DNA of 64,000 nt from Rhodococcus ruber NBRC 15591 (lineage in GTDB: Bacteria > Actinomycetota > Actinomycetes > Mycobacteriales > Mycobacteriaceae). A model generated the notes under the pieces. That model was not told the DNA's origin and made no database searches. It saw only the letters and a list, made by a program, of their open reading frames with translations. The DNA lies in NCBI RefSeq assembly GCF_001894945.1, contig NZ_BCXE01000001.1:62001-126000 (forward strand). The letters are read 5' to 3'. Positions 26,446 through 37,180 of the stretch are shown in pieces; position 1 is the first letter of the stretch, and the number at the start of each line of letters is the position of its first letter. Both the position numbers and the translations under genes were made by a program.

Positions 26446-27297
26446 GTGCGCACCACCAGTAACCCGGTGTTCCGCAACCTGCCCAAGCAAGAGGGCGGCG
26501 GATACGCCACGTTCGGCTCTGCGACGGCGGGCGCCGCGCAGGTCACCCAGCAATTCGGTCAGCCGCAGTACGCGCCGACGGACCCGTGGGCCCGGCCCGC
26601 CACCGAGCGGTCGATGACGATCGACGACGTCGTCACCAAGACCGGCATCACGCTCGGGGTGCTGGCGATCTCGGCGCTGATCTCCTACGTCCTCGTCAAC
26701 GGCAACGCGAACCTCGCCGCGCCGTTCGTCATCGGCGGCGGTCTCATCGGCCTGGTCCTGGTCCTCGTGGCCACCTTCGGCCGCAAGATGGACAACCCGG
26801 CCATCGTCCTGGCCTATGCCGTCGCCGAGGGCTTCTTCCTCGGTGCGCTGTCGTTCATGTTCACCGACATCACCTTCGGTGGCGCCGGCGGCGGAACCCT
26901 GATCGTCCAGGCGGTGCTCGGCACGTTCGGCGTGTTCTTCGGCATGCTCGTCGTCTACCGCACCGGCGCGATCCGCGTGACCCCGCGCCTGACCCGCATG
27001 ATCGTCGGCGCCCTGATCGGTGTCCTCGTCCTGGCGCTGGGCAACCTCGTCGCGAGCTTCTTCGTCGACGGTGGCCTCGGCCTGCGCGACGGCGGCGCCC
27101 TGGCGATCGTCTTCAGTCTCGTCTGCATCGGCATCGCCGCGTTCAGCTTCCTGCTGGACTTCGACGCCGCCGATCAGCTCATCCGCGCCCAGGCGCCGGA
27201 GAAGGCCGCGTGGGGCGTCGCCTTCGGTCTGACCGTCACCCTGGTCTGGCTGTACGTCGAGATCCTGCGCCTGCTGTCGTACTTCCAGAACGACTAG
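26446..27297 (+). CDS. Bax inhibitor-1/YccA family membrane protein
   Basis: A 283-residue integral membrane protein: a polar N-terminal region (VRTTSNPVFRNLPKQEGGGY) followed by seven hydrophobic spans from about residue 68. AYAVAEGFFLGALS and FSFLLDFDAADQLI are typical of the BI-1/TMBIM family; the aspartates of LDFDAAD sit where this family senses pH or Ca2+. The physiological role in actinobacteria is not established. The GTG at 26446 was chosen because GAAGGG lies nine bases before it. It converges with, and overlaps by 4 bases, the SGNH hydrolase gene. Confidence 0.9.
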   Translation: MRTTSNPVFRNLPKQEGGGYATFGSATAGAAQVTQQFGQPQYAPTDPWARPATERSMTIDDVVTKTGITLGVLAISALISYVLVNGNANLAAPFVIGGGLIGLVLVLVATFGRKMDNPAIVLAYAVAEGFFLGALSFMFTDITFGGAGGGTLIVQAVLGTFGVFFGMLVVYRTGAIRVTPRLTRMIVGALIGVLVLALGNLVASFFVDGGLGLRDGGALAIVFSLVCIGIAAFSFLLDFDAADQLIRAQAPEKAAWGVAFGLTVTLVWLYVEILRLLSYFQND

Positions 27298-28256
27298 CCC
27301 AGCTCTCCGGCCACCGTGCCGACCGCGGGCCCCGGGAACACCCGTTCCCGGGGCCCGCGGCGTGTCCGGGGCAGCCACAGCCGGGCCGCCGCCGACGTCT
27401 GCGGCGGAGCCGGCACCGGGCCACCGGCCCAGAGTCCGAGCGCGGCGGCCAGCACCGGCAGCAGGTGTCCGGCCGCGAGTTCGTATCCCGCGGCCGAGGG
27501 ATGAAACCCGTCCGCGGAGAACAGGCGGTCGGGCGCGGACAGGAACTCGGGTGTCAGCAGGTCGGCCAGCGGCACCGGATACCCGCCGGCCGCGCGTGTC
27601 GCCGCGGCCTGCGCGCGGGCCAGTTGCCGCCCCCACGTCCGTACCACGGTGCGCAGCGGCTGGGGAATCGCGCCGACCACCCCCAGGTCGGGACACGTAC
27701 CGACGACGACGGCGGCGCCGCTCGTGCGCAGACGCCGCACCGCCGAGCCCAGTCGCTGTGCCGAACGGTGCAGCGACAGTTTCGCGGTCACGTCGTTGGC
27801 CCCGACCAGGATCACGGCCGCGTCGGGCGGCGGACCCGCCACGAACATCGCGTCGACCTGCCCGGCCAGTCCCCGCGACGTGGCGCCGGCGATGGCCTTC
27901 GTGTCGAGCCGGACGCTGCGGCCCGACTCGTCGGCCAGCGCCCGGGCCAGCAGCACTCCCGGCACCTCCGCGGCGCTGACGCAGCCCAGGCCGGCGGCCG
28001 TCGAATCCCCGAAGATCATCAGGTGCAGGTCGAACGGCACGCCGCGGCGCCACGGCACCGGGGACTGCGCTCCGGGCGGGTACACCCCGTCCGCCTCGGG
28101 CGGCCTCGCCCAGGTACGGCCGATGACACCTCTCGCCGCCGTCGCCTGGCGCATCAGGTACGTGTACGTGAGCCAGGAGGCGCCGCCGGCGCCGGAGCCG
28201 GCGGCGACGGCCGTCGCGCCGGCCAGCGCCGCGGCGCGCCACGAGGTTCGGGGCAC
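27294..28256 (-). CDS. SGNH/GDSL-family hydrolase (Rv1075c-like)
   Basis: A 320-residue exported esterase. The N terminus is a signal or anchor (WRAAALAGATAVAAGSGAGG). Block I is IFGDSTAAGLGC with the nucleophile serine, block III is LVGANDVT, and block V is SADGFHPSAAGY with the catalytic Asp and His. Substrates are probably acyl or acetyl esters at the cell surface. It is divergent from cbs, as in mycobacteria. Its last 20 or so codons contain a large inverted repeat and overlap the neighbouring gene. Confidence 0.88.
   Translation of the reverse strand: MPRTSWRAAALAGATAVAAGSGAGGASWLTYTYLMRQATAARGVIGRTWARPPEADGVYPPGAQSPVPWRRGVPFDLHLMIFGDSTAAGLGCVSAAEVPGVLLARALADESGRSVRLDTKAIAGATSRGLAGQVDAMFVAGPPPDAAVILVGANDVTAKLSLHRSAQRLGSAVRRLRTSGAAVVVGTCPDLGVVGAIPQPLRTVVRTWGRQLARAQAAATRAAGGYPVPLADLLTPEFLSAPDRLFSADGFHPSAAGYELAAGHLLPVLAAALGLWAGGPVPAPPQTSAAARLWLPRTRRGPRERVFPGPAVGTVAGELG
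27323..27360. terminator. 17-bp perfect hairpin inside the 3' coding end of the SGNH gene
   Basis: Positions 27323-27339 are exactly complementary to 27344-27360, with a four-base loop. It is 26 bases past the stop of the BI-1 gene, so it can terminate that transcript, yet it is translated on the other strand as part of the hydrolase (around RGPRERVFPGPAV). Confidence 0.72.
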
Positions 28257-28371
28257 GGGAGATCACCTTTCCGAGCGGACGGCCCTGACGTTGCCGTGTC
28301 CAGTGTGCGTCGAATCCGCCGCTCGAGCAGCCGGAACGCCGTCGTGCGCCGGCATCTGAGAGCATGGAGGA

Positions 28372-29757
28372 ATGCGCATCGCGGATTCCGTCGTCGACCT
28401 CATCGGAAACACCCCGCTGGTCAAGCTCAACTCGGTGACGACACCGGGTTCGGGCGTGGTCGCGGCGAAGATCGAATACCTCAACCCGGGCGGCAGCTCG
28501 AAGGACCGCATCGCGGTCAAGATGGTCGACGCCGCCGAGAAGTCCGGTGCACTGAAGCCGGGCGGCACCATCGTCGAACCGACCTCCGGCAACACGGGGA
28601 TCGGTCTCGCGCTCGTCGCCCAGCAGCGCGGTTACAAGTGCGTGTTCGTGTGCCCCGACAAGGTCAGCGAGGACAAGCGCAACGTGCTGCGCGCGTACGG
28701 GGCCGAGGTCGTGGTGTGCCCGACCGCGGTCCCCCCGGAGCACCCCGACAGCTACTACACCGTCTCCGATCGTCTCGCCCGTGAACTGCCGGGTGGATGG
28801 AAGCCGGACCAGTACTCCAACCCGGCCGGTCCGGAGAGCCACTACGAGACCACCGGTCCCGAGATCTGGCGCGACACCGACGGCAAGGTGACCCACTTCG
28901 TCGCCGGCGTCGGCACCGGCGGCACCATCACCGGCACCGGCCGCTACCTCAAGGAGGTGTCGGGCGGCACGGTCAAGGTGATCGGCGCCGACCCGGAGGG
29001 CTCCGTGTACTCCGGCGGCACCGGTCGCCCGTATCTCGTGGAGGGCGTCGGCGAGGACTTCTGGCCGAGCGCCTACGATCCGTCGATTCCCGACGAGATC
29101 ATCGCCGTCTCCGACGCCGACTCGTTCGACATGACCCGCCGGCTCGCCCGCGAGGAGGGCCTGCTCGTCGGCGGGTCGTGCGGCATGGCCGTCGTCGCCG
29201 CCCTGCGGGTCGCCGAGCGCGAGGGTCCGGACGCCCTCGTCGTGGTGCTGCTGCCCGACGGTGGGCGCGGTTACATGTCGAAGATCTTCAACGACAACTG
29301 GATGGCCTCGTACGGTTTCCTGCGGGCCCCGCTCGACGGCAAGCCCGACGATTCGACCGTCGGCGACGTCCTGCGCAGCAAGTCCGGCGAGCTGCCCGCG
29401 CTGGTGCACACGCATCCGTCCGAGACGGTCCGCGACGCCATCGAGATCCTCCGCGAATACGGGGTCTCGCAGATGCCGGTCGTGGGCGCCGAGCCGCCCG
29501 TCACCGCCGGTGAGGTCGCGGGCAGCGTCAGCGAGCGGGAACTGCTCAGCGCGGTCTTCGAGGGCCGCGCCCGGCTGGCCGACCCCGTCGCGAAGCACAT
29601 GAGCCCGACCCTGCCGCTGATCGGCGTCGGCGAGTCGATCGCCGCCGCCACGAAGGCGTTCGGCGACACCGACGCGCTGCTGGTCATCGACGACGGCAAG
29701 CCCGTCGGGGTGATCACCCGCCACGACCTGCTCGGGTTCATCAGCGCCGGCTCCTGA
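28372..29757 (+). CDS. cbs: Cystathionine beta-synthase
   Basis: A 461-residue PLP enzyme with a C-terminal pair of CBS domains (about 335-455). It condenses serine and homocysteine to cystathionine in reverse transsulfuration. The PLP lysine is in GGSSKDRIA (Lys44), the phosphate-binding loop is GVGTGGTITGTGRY, and the substrate loop is EPTSGNTG. The N-terminal heme domain of the human enzyme is absent, as usual in bacteria. It precedes metB in the same direction after a hairpin, the Rv1077-Rv1079 arrangement but without the intervening pra gene. Confidence 0.95.
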   Translation: MRIADSVVDLIGNTPLVKLNSVTTPGSGVVAAKIEYLNPGGSSKDRIAVKMVDAAEKSGALKPGGTIVEPTSGNTGIGLALVAQQRGYKCVFVCPDKVSEDKRNVLRAYGAEVVVCPTAVPPEHPDSYYTVSDRLARELPGGWKPDQYSNPAGPESHYETTGPEIWRDTDGKVTHFVAGVGTGGTITGTGRYLKEVSGGTVKVIGADPEGSVYSGGTGRPYLVEGVGEDFWPSAYDPSIPDEIIAVSDADSFDMTRRLAREEGLLVGGSCGMAVVAALRVAEREGPDALVVVLLPDGGRGYMSKIFNDNWMASYGFLRAPLDGKPDDSTVGDVLRSKSGELPALVHTHPSETVRDAIEILREYGVSQMPVVGAEPPVTAGEVAGSVSERELLSAVFEGRARLADPVAKHMSPTLPLIGVGESIAAATKAFGDTDALLVIDDGKPVGVITRHDLLGFISAGS

Positions 29758-29775
29758 CGCCTTTCCCGCGGTGAC

Positions 29776-29807
29776 CCACGGGCCGGGGAATGTTCCCCGG
29801 CCCGTGG
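29776..29807 (+). terminator. Terminator after cbs (15-bp stem, T-rich tail)
   Basis: CCACGGGCCGGGGAA and its complement are separated by two bases and followed by TTCTTCC. It implies that metB has its own promoter or depends on read-through. Confidence 0.75.
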
Positions 29808-29837
29808 TTCTTCCGCCCCCCGACTACGCTGAGCGGC

Positions 29838-30992
29838 ATGAGTGAGCAGCGCAGCCACGGATTCTCCACCCGAGCGGTCCACGCCGGATACGATCCCGAC
29901 CCGGCCACCGGTGCCGTCAACGTTCCCATCTATGCGAGTTCGACGTTCGCGCAGGACGGCGTCGGCGGGATGCGCGGCGGATTCGAGTACGCCCGCACCG
30001 GCAACCCCACCCGCAAGCCGCTCGAGGCGAATCTCGCGGCCATCGAGGCGGGAACGTTCGGCCGGGCCTTCAGTTCCGGCATGGCCGCCACCGACTGCCT
30101 GCTGCGTTCGGTGCTGCGCCCCGGCGATCATCTCGTCATCCCCAACGACGCCTACGGCGGCACCTTCCGGCTGATCGACAAGGTGTTCACGCAGTGGGGC
30201 ATCGAGTACACGCCGGCGCCGATCTCCGACGTCGACGCCGTGCGAGAGGCGATGCGGCCCACCACCAGACTGGTGTGGGTCGAGACCCCGACGAACCCCC
30301 TGCTCAACATCGGCGACATCGCGGCACTCGCCGACGTCGCGCACACCGGTGGGGCGAAGATCGTCGTCGACAACACGTTCGCGTCGCCGTACCTGCAGCA
30401 GCCGCTGACCCTGGGTGCCGACGTCGCGCTGCACTCGACCACCAAGTACCTCGGCGGCCACTCCGACGTCGTCGGTGGTGCGCTGGTGACGAACGACGAG
30501 GAGCTGGACGCGAAGTTCGCGTTCCTGCAGAACGGCGCGGGCGCCGTCCCGGGCCCGTTCGACGCGTACCTGACGATGCGCGGTATCAAGACGCTGGCCC
30601 TGCGCATGGAACGGCACAGCGACAACGCCGAGAAGATCGTCGAGTTGCTCGACGGGCATCCCGCCGTCACCCGGGTGATCTACCCCGGCCACGAGTCGCA
30701 TCCGGATCACGCCGTCGCCTCGAAGCAGATGCGCCGGTTCGGCGGCATGATCTCGCTGCGTCTGGCCGGGGGCAAGCAGGCCGCCCTCGACTTCTGCGCA
30801 CGCACCGAGATCTTCACGCTCGCGGAGTCCCTCGGGGGTGTGGAGTCGCTGATCGAGCACCCGGGCGCGATGACGCACGCCTCGACGGCCGGGTCGCTGC
30901 TCGAGGTTCCGGACGATCTGGTGCGCCTGTCGGTGGGTATCGAGGATGCCGCCGACCTCCTCGCGGACGTCGAGCAGGCGCTCACGGCCTGA
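29838..30992 (+). CDS. metB: Cystathionine gamma-synthase/lyase (MetB)
   Basis: A 384-residue PLP enzyme of the Cys/Met metabolism family. Motifs: AVNVPIYASSTF, FEYARTGNPTR, SSGMAATDCLLR, VETPTNPLLNI, VDNTFASPYLQQP and the PLP lysine in HSTTKYLGGHSD near residue 203. With cbs it makes and uses cystathionine; family members can act as gamma-synthase or gamma-lyase, and the sequence alone does not decide. ATG 29838 gives the standard family N terminus (GFSTRAVHAG). Confidence 0.93.
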   Translation: MSEQRSHGFSTRAVHAGYDPDPATGAVNVPIYASSTFAQDGVGGMRGGFEYARTGNPTRKPLEANLAAIEAGTFGRAFSSGMAATDCLLRSVLRPGDHLVIPNDAYGGTFRLIDKVFTQWGIEYTPAPISDVDAVREAMRPTTRLVWVETPTNPLLNIGDIAALADVAHTGGAKIVVDNTFASPYLQQPLTLGADVALHSTTKYLGGHSDVVGGALVTNDEELDAKFAFLQNGAGAVPGPFDAYLTMRGIKTLALRMERHSDNAEKIVELLDGHPAVTRVIYPGHESHPDHAVASKQMRRFGGMISLRLAGGKQAALDFCARTEIFTLAESLGGVESLIEHPGAMTHASTAGSLLEVPDDLVRLSVGIEDAADLLADVEQALTA

Positions 30993-31057
30993 CGGGGCGT
31001 CGGCCGGCCGGGTGTGCGAGCGGCGACGACCATGTTGCTGTAACTTCAAGTCCCGTG

Positions 31058-31073
31058 TGTGTGGCGCGTCACA
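31058..31073. promoter_or_regulatory. CRP/GlxR-like box 1
   Basis: TGTGTGGCGCGTCACA matches TGTGA-N6-TCACA at 9 of 10 fixed positions. It lies 32 bases upstream of the probable -10 element of the cell-wall hydrolase gene, a usual position for activation. Confidence 0.55.
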
Positions 31074-31084
31074 AGTCCGGAACT

Positions 31085-31096
31085 AGAACGCGTTCT
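31085..31096. promoter_or_regulatory. 12-bp palindrome, probable operator
   Basis: AGAACGCGTTCT is a perfect palindrome in the -35 area. With flanks it reads TAGAACGCGTTCTC, close to the TNNAACNNGTTNNA pattern of the TetR-family KstR operator, except the last base. A repressor site is likely; KstR itself is only a guess. Confidence 0.5.
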
Positions 31097-31104
31097 CGCA
31101 TATA

Positions 31105-31110
31105 TATGAT
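31105..31110 (+). promoter_or_regulatory. -10 element of the cell-wall hydrolase promoter
   Basis: TATGAT lies in an unusually A+T-rich patch (TATATATGATATGG) in this GC-rich genome. It differs from TATAAT at one base. Confidence 0.55.
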
Positions 31111-31131
31111 ATGGATGTAACGAACCGCATC

Positions 31132-31147
31132 GGTGATCGAGATCACA
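31132..31147. promoter_or_regulatory. CRP/GlxR-like box 2
   Basis: GGTGATCGAGATCACA contains the 14-base palindrome GTGATCGAGATCAC and matches TGTGA-N6-TCACA at 9 of 10 positions. It lies downstream of the -10, where binding would repress. Confidence 0.6.
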
Positions 31148-31190
31148 CAGTACGGTGAAGTCGTTCGTCAGAGGGATGGGGAGTTCGCGA

Positions 31191-32588
31191 ATGTCAGTTG
31201 ACCCGTCGGCGGTGATTGTGGCGGTAGCCACGGCGGCGAGCGCCCTGGTACAGGGAGTGGACATCCCGGAGCATCTGGAGGAACAGGTCACGCAGGTGAT
31301 CGAGTCGTTCCAGGCGTCCGCCGAATCGTCGGCCGCGGCCACCGATCAGCAGGTCACCGACCTCGTCGCGGCGCTGCCCGAGCCGATGCGCCCGGCCGCC
31401 GAGCAGGCCGTGGCGGATGCGACGTCGGCCGCGAAGGACGCGCTGATGCCGCATCTGCCGCCGGAGGCGGTCGCGGTGCTCGAACCACCGGCCGAGAATC
31501 CGGTACAGGCCGCGCCCCCGCAGGCGCCGTCGGTGCTGGCCCCGGCCGCGCCGGCGGGGCGGCCGTCCGTGTTCGGCGCCCCCGCCCCCGGCGCTGCGAC
31601 GGGCAGCGGTGCGTGGGGGTCGGCACCGGGCGGGGTGGGGACCGGCGGCGCGGCGGTGACGTTGCCGTCGATCCCGGCGATCCTGCCCGGCACGAACCTG
31701 GCGCCGATCGGGGCGATCGCGGTGTTCGCGCCGTGGCTGCGCAAGGCCGGGAAGTTGTGCGAGGGGGTCGGGGCGCCGGTGCTGGCGGCGTTGTATTCGG
31801 CGGAGAACGGTTTCCGGTACGGACCGAGCGCCCCCGTCTCGCCGGTGGGTGCGAAGGGGCCGGGGCAGTTCATGCCCGGTACGTGGGATGCCTACGGCAA
31901 GGACGCCGACGGGGACGGGCGGGCCGACGTGCTCGGCATCGCCGACCCGGTGATGGCGTCCGGGAATCTGCTGTGCGACAACTACCGGCAGATCGAGCAG
32001 TGGAAGGCACAGGGGGTGGTGCGCGGCGACACTCTCGACCTCACGCTCGCGGCGTACAACGCCGGTCTCGGGGCCGTGCGCCGATCCGGGGGCATGCCGT
32101 CCGGCCTACCGGACTACGAGAACCAGACCAAGCCGTACGTGGCGAAGATCCGGGCGACCGAGATGGTGTTCGCGCGGCTGCTCTCGCCGTTCTTCGGGCT
32201 CGGGTTGCCGGGGATGACCGAGACCGGCAACCGGGTGGTGGATCTGGCGTTCCGGTATCTGGGGCTGCCGTATGTGTGGGGCGGCGGCAACATCAACGGT
32301 CCGTCCGGCGGCGGGTTCGACTGTTCGGGCCTGACGTCGTACGCGGTGTACGCGGCGACGGGGGTGACGTTGCCGCGTACGTCGCAGACGCAGTGGCGGG
32401 TCGGCACCGAGATTCCGATCGAACTGGCCCGGCCGGGAGATCTGGTGTTCGGAAACTGGCAGTCCGACGGACCCGGGCACGTGGGCATCTACATCGGCGG
32501 CGGCCAGATGGTGCATGCCCCGACGTTCGGAGACGTGGTGCGCGTCGGCGCGGTCTTCCCCGGCATGAAGGCCCGTCGCCTGATCTGA
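31191..32588 (+). CDS. Bifunctional lytic transglycosylase/NlpC-P60 peptidoglycan hydrolase
   Basis: A 465-residue protein. Residues 1-90 are helical and acidic, 90-160 a Pro/Ala/Gly linker, about 180-330 a lytic transglycosylase domain (glutamate in LYSAENGFRYG, then GPGQFMPGTW and LAAYNAG), and about 345-465 an NlpC/P60 endopeptidase (Cys378 in FDCSGL, His in GHVGIYIGGG). It can cut both glycan strands and peptide stems. ATG 31191 has GGGGAG at 7 bases, but this start gives no classical signal peptide. In-frame starts at 31155 (GTG) and 31176 (ATG) would add a basic n-region before the hydrophobic AVIVAVATAASALV. The start therefore decides export. Confidence 0.9.
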   Translation: MSVDPSAVIVAVATAASALVQGVDIPEHLEEQVTQVIESFQASAESSAAATDQQVTDLVAALPEPMRPAAEQAVADATSAAKDALMPHLPPEAVAVLEPPAENPVQAAPPQAPSVLAPAAPAGRPSVFGAPAPGAATGSGAWGSAPGGVGTGGAAVTLPSIPAILPGTNLAPIGAIAVFAPWLRKAGKLCEGVGAPVLAALYSAENGFRYGPSAPVSPVGAKGPGQFMPGTWDAYGKDADGDGRADVLGIADPVMASGNLLCDNYRQIEQWKAQGVVRGDTLDLTLAAYNAGLGAVRRSGGMPSGLPDYENQTKPYVAKIRATEMVFARLLSPFFGLGLPGMTETGNRVVDLAFRYLGLPYVWGGGNINGPSGGGFDCSGLTSYAVYAATGVTLPRTSQTQWRVGTEIPIELARPGDLVFGNWQSDGPGHVGIYIGGGQMVHAPTFGDVVRVGAVFPGMKARRLI

Positions 32589-32598
32589 GGTGCCGTAC

Positions 32599-32641
32599 GC
32601 GAGAAGGGTCCGACCGGAGGCGCCGGTCGGACCCTTCTCGC
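32599..32641. terminator. Bidirectional terminator (19-bp perfect stem)
   Basis: GCGAGAAGGGTCCGACCGG and its full complement with a five-base loop lie between the convergent hydrolase and greA genes. The stem itself ends in a CCTTCTC run on both strands. Confidence 0.82.
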
Positions 32642-32675
32642 ATGTCGGTCGAGCCGCACGACGGCTCGCCGTCGG

Positions 32676-33170
32676 TCAGCTGTGGTACGGCTCCGCGCTG
32701 ACGAGCGTCACCTTCATGGTGCTGCCGTTGGGGAGCGTGTACTCGCGGGTCTCGCCGACTTTCGCGTCGATCAGGGCACCGCCCAGCGGGGAGCTGGGGG
32801 AGTAGATCTCGATCTCGTTGCCCCGGGCGCCCTCCTCGCGGGTGGCGATGAGGAACGTCTCCTTGTCGCTTTCGTCGCCGTCGTAGTAGACCGTGACGAC
32901 CGAGCCGGGCAGCGCGACGCCGGACTGCGTGGGCGCGACACCGACCTTCGCGTTGTTCAGCAGTTCCTGCAGCTGACGAATCCGGGCCTCTTGCTGACCC
33001 TGCTCCTCGCGAGCGGCGTGGTATCCACCGTTCTCCTTGAGGTCGCCCTCCTCGCGGCGCTCGTTGATCTCGGCCGCGATGACGGGACGATTCGCGATGA
33101 GCTGGTCGAGTTCTGCCTTGAGTCGGTCGAACGACTCCTGTGTCAGCCAGGTCACCTGGGTCTCGGTCAT
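32676..33170 (-). CDS. greA: Transcription elongation factor GreA
   Basis: A 164-residue protein with the N-terminal coiled coil ([14 protein letters not shown]) carrying the acidic tip region ([20 protein letters not shown]) and the C-terminal FKBP-like globule ([20 protein letters not shown]). It enters the RNA polymerase secondary channel and stimulates cleavage of backtracked transcripts. The ATG has GGAAGTG upstream. A 223-base gap lies upstream and presumably carries its promoter. Confidence 0.96.
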   Translation of the reverse strand: MTETQVTWLTQESFDRLKAELDQLIANRPVIAAEINERREEGDLKENGGYHAAREEQGQQEARIRQLQELLNNAKVGVAPTQSGVALPGSVVTVYYDGDESDKETFLIATREEGARGNEIEIYSPSSPLGGALIDAKVGETREYTLPNGSTMKVTLVSAEPYHS

Positions 33171-33393
33171 CCTCGATCACTTCCTTCGGGTTGGAGCTCC
33201 CGGCTCCGTCGACTGGTCGCCGCAACTCGCAGCGACGACGGCAACGCGGATCCCTCGAACGTTCCCCCCAAGCCAGTGGCGAACAGGACCGCACTGCTTC
33301 CTATGCAGCAATACACGGCCCCAAAGGGTGGAACCGTGTATCAGGCAATTCTAGCACCAACGTGGTCGCGACCACGGAATCCGCAGCGTGCGG

Positions 33394-33825
33394 TCAGTGC
33401 GCGCGCAGGTATTCGGGCACGTCGAAGCTGCAGCCGTACATGTCCGCCATGCCCGGCCGCTGCGACGTGACCACCGGCGCGTCCATCAGCAGGGTGCCGG
33501 ACTCGGACGACGGGATCAGCACCTCGCGCCGGCCCGTCTCGGATCCGTCCTTCGACCGCGAGCGGATGATGCACACCGCCTCCTGCGACGGGTCCTTCCG
33601 CGTCACGGTGAACTGCACCTGCACGGTCGAGTCGTCGACGACGGTGTAGGTGACGACCTCGCTCTCGATGTCCGGGGTGCCGAACTTCTGGTAGAGCAGG
33701 AACGCCGCGAGCACCCCGGCGACGAGCCCGACGGCGACCAGTGCCCACAGCCAGGTGCGGCGGGATCCGCCCGTCGCCGGGTAGCGGTCGGTCGGGTAGC
33801 GGTCGGTCGGGGTGGTGTCGGTCAT
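33394..33825 (-). CDS. DUF4307 single-span membrane protein (Rv1081c-like)
   Basis: A 143-residue bitopic protein: a Thr/Tyr-rich head with two TDRYP repeats, one span (LWALVAVGLVAGVLAAFLLY) and an extracellular beta domain (YTVVDDSTVQVQFTVTRKDP, CIIRSRSKDG, YGCSFDVPEYLRA) with two cysteines that could pair. The function is unknown. A GTG three bases upstream (33828) is an alternative start. Divergent from mca, as in mycobacteria. Confidence 0.82.
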   Translation of the reverse strand: MTDTTPTDRYPTDRYPATGGSRRTWLWALVAVGLVAGVLAAFLLYQKFGTPDIESEVVTYTVVDDSTVQVQFTVTRKDPSQEAVCIIRSRSKDGSETGRREVLIPSSESGTLLMDAPVVTSQRPGMADMYGCSFDVPEYLRAH

Positions 33826-33979
33826 CACACTTACTTTCGTGCACCCGCGGGCGCAGCGGGGGCGTGGCTGACGAGGGACGTGTCAGGTGGAACTATAGGG
33901 GAGGAACCCAGGACACCGGCCCGCAGTGCCGGTGGTCCGGGTAGCGACGATGCAGCCGACGGCGAGGTGGAGGAAAGAC

Positions 33980-34858
33980 GTGAGCGGACTACGGCTCATG
34001 GCCGTGCATGCCCATCCCGATGACGAGTCGAGCAAGGGTGCCGCCACGACGGCCCGCTATGCCGCGGAAGGGCACGAGGTGCTGGTGGTCACCCTGACCG
34101 GGGGTGAACGCGGCGACATTCTCAACCCCGCGATGGACATCCCCGGGATCCGGGACCGCATGCCCGAGGTCCGGCGCGAGGAGATGGCCGCGGCCGCCCG
34201 CATCCTGGGGGTGCAGCAGCGGTGGCTCGGGTTCGTCGACTCGGGGCTGCCGGAGGGCGACCCGAAGCCGCCGCTGCCCGAGGGTTGCTTCGCGCTGGTG
34301 CCGCTCGAGGAACCGACCCGCAAGCTCGTCGAGGTGATCCGGGAGTTCCGGCCGCACGTGATGACCACGTACGACGAGAACGGCGGCTACCCGCACCCCG
34401 ACCACATCCGGTGCCACGAGGTGTCCGTCGCGGCGTACGAGGCGGCCGGTGACCCGGACCGCTTCCCCGAGGCCGGACCGGCGTGGAAGGTGCAGAAGCT
34501 GTACTACTCGCACGGGTTCATCCGCAAGCGCCTGGAGCTGTTCCGCGAGGAGTACGAGCGGCGGGGCGAGCCGTTCCCGATGGAGGAATGGCTCAAGCGG
34601 TGGCGCACCGAGCAGGGCGACATCATGGCGCGGGTGACCACGCAGATCACCTGCAGCGACTACTTCCCGAAGCGGGACGACGCGCTCCGCGCCCACGCGA
34701 CGCAGATCGATCCCAACGGCTCCTTCTTCGCCGTGCCGCTGGACATCCAGCAGAAGGTGTGGCCGACGGAAGAATTCGAATTGGCCAAGACCCGCGTGCA
34801 CACGGCGATCCCCGAAACGGATCTGTTCGCGGGCATCGAGGACGGACAGGTGAGATGA
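33980..34858 (+). CDS. mca: Mycothiol S-conjugate amidase
   Basis: A 292-residue zinc amidase of the PIG-L/LmbE fold. The metal ligands are in [10 protein letters not shown] and [12 protein letters not shown], and [14 protein letters not shown] is typical of Mca. It cleaves mycothiol S-conjugates to a mercapturic acid and GlcN-Ins, the detoxification route of mycothiol-producing actinobacteria. The GTG start follows GGAGGAAAG. The stop overlaps the next start as ATGA. Confidence 0.95.
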   Translation: MSGLRLMAVHAHPDDESSKGAATTARYAAEGHEVLVVTLTGGERGDILNPAMDIPGIRDRMPEVRREEMAAAARILGVQQRWLGFVDSGLPEGDPKPPLPEGCFALVPLEEPTRKLVEVIREFRPHVMTTYDENGGYPHPDHIRCHEVSVAAYEAAGDPDRFPEAGPAWKVQKLYYSHGFIRKRLELFREEYERRGEPFPMEEWLKRWRTEQGDIMARVTTQITCSDYFPKRDDALRAHATQIDPNGSFFAVPLDIQQKVWPTEEFELAKTRVHTAIPETDLFAGIEDGQVR

Positions 34859-35130
34859 CGGTAGGCATGCTGGCGGCCGAGGTCCTGGCCCAGGACCCCA
34901 CCGGCCCCGAATTCGGCAAGGCGTCGCCGCTCGGTCTCGCGCTCATCGTGATCCTGCTCGTGGCCACCGCCCTGCTGATCCGCTCGATGAACAAGCGGCT
35001 CGGCAAGCTGCCGGAGACGTTCGAGCCCGAGCACCCCGAGCCGGACCAGGCCGCGGACGAGGGGACCGATCGCGGGGCCGCGGAGAGCCGCAAACCCGAC
35101 CACCCCCAGCCCCCGATGGCCACGAACTGA
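34855..35130 (+). CDS. Small membrane protein coupled to mca (Rv1083-like)
   Basis: A 91-residue protein with one span ([17 protein letters not shown]), a short basic loop ([12 protein letters not shown]) and an acidic, proline-rich hydrophilic tail. It starts inside the mca stop codon. The function is unknown; strict coupling to mca suggests a link with mycothiol-dependent detoxification at the membrane. Confidence 0.78.
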   Translation: MTVGMLAAEVLAQDPTGPEFGKASPLGLALIVILLVATALLIRSMNKRLGKLPETFEPEHPEPDQAADEGTDRGAAESRKPDHPQPPMATN

Positions 35131-35140
35131 CGGACGCGTC

Positions 35141-37168
<2,028 letters not shown>

Positions 37169-37180
37169 GCGATCCGGGTC

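Noticed and set aside
28257-28371. SAM or T-box riboswitch upstream of cbs
   Set aside because: No conserved riboswitch core or long structured leader fits in the 115-base divergent gap.
26257-29724. A minus-strand open frame of over 1100 codons
   Set aside because: It runs antisense through the BI-1, SGNH and cbs genes. Its length comes from high third-position G+C in the real genes; the product is low-complexity and matches no family.
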